Positions 61,714 to 64,000 of a stretch of DNA of 64,000 nt are shown here, piece by piece. Numbering within the stretch: position 1 is the stretch's first letter; the number at the start of each line of letters is the position of its first letter. The translations under genes and the position numbers were made by a program. Origin of the DNA: Thauera sedimentorum (GTDB lineage: Bacteria; Pseudomonadota; Gammaproteobacteria; Burkholderiales; Rhodocyclaceae). The stretch spans positions 930,001 to 994,000 of the forward strand of contig NZ_JACTAH010000002.1 in assembly GCF_014489115.1 (NCBI RefSeq). The letters are read 5' to 3'. The notes beneath the pieces were generated by a model, which worked only from the letters and a program-made list of their open reading frames with translations, was not told the origin of the DNA and did not search any database.

Positions 61714-62058
61714 ATGAAGTATCTCTGCCTCGTCTATGCCGACGAAAGCCTGCTGCACAGCCAGCCCGACAGTCCGCAGGACGCCGAATGCCAGTCCTAC
61801 GCCGAGAGCGTGGCGGAGAGCGGCCACATGCTGGCTGCCGAGGCCCTGCAGCCGGTGCGCACGGCCGCCACGGTGCGCATGCGGGCGGGCCGCCTGACGG
61901 TGACCGACGGCCCGTTTGCCGAAACCAAGGAGCAGCTCACCGGCTTCTACCTGATCGACGCACGCGACCTCAACGAGGCGATCCAGCTCGCAGGTCACAT
62001 CCCCGCCGCGCGCGTCGGCTGCGTCGAGGTGCGTCCGGTGCGCACCCTGCAGCCTTGA
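61714..62058 (+). CDS. DGPF/YCII-related protein
   Basis: A 114-residue protein with a CCGGAGGA ribosome site. It carries the signature TDGPFAETKEQLTGFYLIDARDLNEAI in a YCII-like ferredoxin fold. DGPF proteins are the usual targets and partners of ECF42 sigma factors; their activity is unknown. Confidence 0.92.
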   Translation: MKYLCLVYADESLLHSQPDSPQDAECQSYAESVAESGHMLAAEALQPVRTAATVRMRAGRLTVTDGPFAETKEQLTGFYLIDARDLNEAIQLAGHIPAARVGCVEVRPVRTLQP

Positions 62059-62077
62059 ATCGTGGAGGAGTCACGAC

Positions 62078-62527
62078 ATGAACCCCAATTCTTCCGTCCC
62101 CGACGAGCGCAGCGCCATCGAGGCGCTGCTGAAGCGCTGGGTGCAGGCCGCCTGCGCCTCCGATCTCGATGCGGTGATGGCCTGCTACACCGACGATCTG
62201 GTCGCCTACGACGCGGTGCTGCAACTGCAGTTCCGTGGTGCCGCGGCCTACCGCGCGCACTGGCAGCGCTGCATGGAGATGTGCCCGGGCGGCACCCTGT
62301 TCGAGATGGCCGAACCGGCCATCGTCGCCGACGGCGGCACGCTGGCCTTCGCCCACTACCTGCTGCGCTGCGGCGGGCCGGACGAGCACGGCGAACTGAA
62401 GACCTCGTGGCTGCGCGGCACCGTCGGCCTGCGCCGCGGCGCCGATGGCTGGCGCATCGCCCATGAGCACATCTCGGTGCCGTTCGACATGCAGAGCGGC
62501 AAGGCCCTGTTCGACCTGACCCCCTGA
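62078..62527 (+). CDS. SnoaL/NTF2-like protein (DUF4440-type)
   Basis: A 149-residue protein of the cone-shaped NTF2 fold: ALLKRWVQAACASDLDAVMACYTDDLVAYDAV at the front, GWRIAHEHISVPFDMQSG at the end. Such proteins are enzymes or binding proteins for small compounds; the role here is unknown. It lies in the ECF42 gene set. Confidence 0.88.
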   Translation: MNPNSSVPDERSAIEALLKRWVQAACASDLDAVMACYTDDLVAYDAVLQLQFRGAAAYRAHWQRCMEMCPGGTLFEMAEPAIVADGGTLAFAHYLLRCGGPDEHGELKTSWLRGTVGLRRGADGWRIAHEHISVPFDMQSGKALFDLTP

Positions 62528-62539
62528 GGAGGACGCCCG

Positions 62540-62947
62540 ATGCGAGTCGAACCCTATCTGTTCTTCGACGGCCGCTGCGAGGAGGCGCTGGCCTTCTACC
62601 GCAGCGCGCTCGGTGCGGAGATCCTCGCCTTGATGCGCTACAAGGAGTCGCCCGATCCGCAGACGATTCCGCCCGGCAGCGCGGAGAAGGTGATGCACGC
62701 CAACCTGCGCATCGGCGACACCATGCTGATGGCCTCGGACGGCATGTGCGGCGGCGCGCCGCGCTTCAACGGCTTCTCTATGACGCTGAACGCCGTGGAC
62801 GACGCGGAAGCCGCACGCCTGTTCGGCGCGCTGGCCGATGGCGGGCAGGTGCAGATGCCGCTGGGCAAGACCTTCTTCGCCTCCAGCTTCGGCATGGTGG
62901 CCGACCGCTACGGCGTGTCGTGGATGGTGATCGCCGGCGCGCAGTGA
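62540..62947 (+). CDS. VOC-family protein (PhnB-like)
   Basis: A 135-residue glyoxalase-fold protein of the PhnB/DUF1428-like branch: EPYLFFDGRCEEALAFYRSALGAEI, MHANLRIGDTMLMASDG and the end FASSFGMVADRYGVSWMVIAG. The usual metal-binding residues are partly present (His in MHAN). Often found with DGPF proteins. Last gene of the ECF42 set. Confidence 0.9.
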   Translation: MRVEPYLFFDGRCEEALAFYRSALGAEILALMRYKESPDPQTIPPGSAEKVMHANLRIGDTMLMASDGMCGGAPRFNGFSMTLNAVDDAEAARLFGALADGGQVQMPLGKTFFASSFGMVADRYGVSWMVIAGAQ

Positions 62948-62986
62948 GGCGGCTGCGGCCGGCGTGGCAGACTTACTCGGGCATGC

Positions 62987-64000
62987 TCAGGCGGCCAGCG
63001 TGCGGTCGCCGCTGCCGAGCGCCAGGTCGAGGCGGTTCACCCCGCTGACGATGGCGCGGATCGACGCCGTGACGATGTTGCCGTCCAGCCCCACGCCGTA
63101 GCAGTCGCCGCGGCCTTCCGCAGTGAGCTCCAGGAAGGCGCAGGCGCGCGCCTCGCCGGCGTCGTGGCTGGGGGCGAGCGAGCGCTCCTCGTAGCTGCGC
63201 ACGGTGACGTGGATGCCGGCGCCCTGCAGCGCGTGCACCGCGGCGTCGATCGGCCCGTTGCCTTCGCCCACCAGCAGGTGGCGGGTGCCGGCGATCTCCA
63301 CCACCAGGCGGATGCCCTGGGCCGTGCCGTGCTCGAAGAGGTGGTGCTCGACGTAGCGCACCGGCTCCACGCTATCCAGGTAGGTGGCGCTGAACAGATC
63401 CCAGATCGCCGCCGCGCTCATCTCGGCGCCAGTGGCGTCGGTGACCTTCTGCACCTCGCGCGAGAACTCCACCTGCAGGCGGCGCGGCATGACGATGCCG
63501 TACTCTGTCTCCAGCAGGTAGGCGATGCCGCCCTTGCCGGACTGGCTGTTCACGCGGATCACCGAGTCGTAGCTGCGGCCGACGTCGGCCGGGTCGATCG
63601 GCAGATAGGGTACGTTCCACGGGGCGCCGGCCTTTTGAGCGGCGAAACCCTTCTTGATGGCGTCCTGGTGGGAGCCGGAGAAGGCCGTGAACACGAGATC
63701 CCCCACATAGGGGTGGCGTGGGTGGATGGGCAACTGGTTGCAGTGCTCGACGGTGCGCGCCACCGCGTTGATGTCGGAGAAATCGAGCCCGGGGTGGATG
63801 CCCTGGGTGTAGAGATTGAGCGCCAGCGTCACGATGTCCACGTTGCCGGTGCGCTCGCCGTTGCCGAACAAACAGCCTTCCACGCGGTCGGCGCCGGCCA
63901 TCATGCCGAGCTCGGCGGCGGCCACGCCGGTGCCGCGGTCGTTGTGCGGGTGGAGCGAGAGCACCACGCTGTCGCGCCGCGCGAGATTGCGGTGCATCCA
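62987..64000 (-). CDS. leuA: 2-isopropylmalate synthase, C-terminal part (gene continues past the window)
   Basis: The C-terminal 337 or so residues of LeuA, first enzyme of leucine synthesis; the N-terminus lies past base 64000. The catalytic barrel's metal site HPHNDRGTG and [14 protein letters not shown] are visible at the start, then the [23 protein letters not shown] linker. The regulatory dimerisation domain ([31 protein letters not shown]…[18 protein letters not shown]) follows. This layout matches the longer LeuA type of about 560 residues. Confidence 0.94.
   Translation of the reverse strand, partial: WMHRNLARRDSVVLSLHPHNDRGTGVAAAELGMMAGADRVEGCLFGNGERTGNVDIVTLALNLYTQGIHPGLDFSDINAVARTVEHCNQLPIHPRHPYVGDLVFTAFSGSHQDAIKKGFAAQKAGAPWNVPYLPIDPADVGRSYDSVIRVNSQSGKGGIAYLLETEYGIVMPRRLQVEFSREVQKVTDATGAEMSAAAIWDLFSATYLDSVEPVRYVEHHLFEHGTAQGIRLVVEIAGTRHLLVGEGNGPIDAAVHALQGAGIHVTVRSYEERSLAPSHDAGEARACAFLELTAEGRGDCYGVGLDGNIVTASIRAIVSGVNRLDLALGSGDRTLAA

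Overview
The window is very GC-rich, gene-dense and almost free of intergenic space. Its gene content (betaproteobacterial Fur-type boxes, NnrS, AzlCD, a DUF3334 protein, REP palindromes with a GGAGCGGGCTTGCCCG core) suggests a Rhodocyclales-type betaproteobacterium such as Thauera or Azoarcus. That assignment is an inference from remembered gene families, not a database match. No rRNA, tRNA, insertion sequence, prophage or CRISPR array was seen.

Positions 1-31500 form an iron/heme acquisition island with four TonB-dependent receptors. (a) 1-4680: the end of a receptor, then PepSY-type membrane, DUF2271, DUF4198 and membrane-anchored flavodoxin-reductase genes, and a small periplasmic protein. 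(b) 4737-5143: two coupled small ORFs of unknown function, divergent from (c) 5408-12301: a receptor, a giant CobN-like chelatase-family protein with terminal membrane anchors, a TolQ/ExbB-like protein and a DUF2149 protein, i.e. a HmuRSTU-like heme operon. (d) 12405-18923, minus strand: a ribosomal protein S4 paralogue, a coupled small ORF, FecI-type sigma factor, FecR, an STN-containing FecA-type receptor and a MauG-like di-heme peroxidase. (e) 19142-25131: receptor, taurine/nitrate-type ABC transporter (binding protein, permease, ATPase) and NnrS. (f) 25284-30887: outer-membrane protein, imelysin, DUF1111 di-heme protein, second imelysin and DUF1513 protein. (g) bacterioferritin. Fur-like AT-rich boxes stand before (b/c), (d/e) and (f).

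Positions 31547-44884 hold redox and housekeeping genes: a VOC protein, a double Cache-domain protein, thiol peroxidase, a ferric-reductase-like flavoprotein with a cytochrome b5-like partner, an SbcCD-type nuclease pair, a DUF3334 protein, LysE and AzlCD exporters, a BLUF photoreceptor coupled to a response regulator, and a PCu(A)C-like protein.

Positions 44977-64000 hold an SLC23-type permease with an acyl-CoA ligase, a hybrid histidine kinase and response regulator, a LON-domain protein with UbiX, a secreted-type ATP-dependent DNA ligase, a PNPOx/MocR divergent pair, a HigBA toxin-antitoxin pair overlapping an ABC exporter, a BASS transporter with an AraC regulator, an ECF42-type sigma factor with its DGPF, SnoaL-like and VOC partners, and the C-terminal part of 2-isopropylmalate synthase.

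The most striking points are the cyanobacterial-looking S4 paralogue heading an iron-starvation sigma operon, the HmuS-type chelatase operon in a proteobacterium, and a REP palindrome sitting in the start region of an ABC binding-protein gene.
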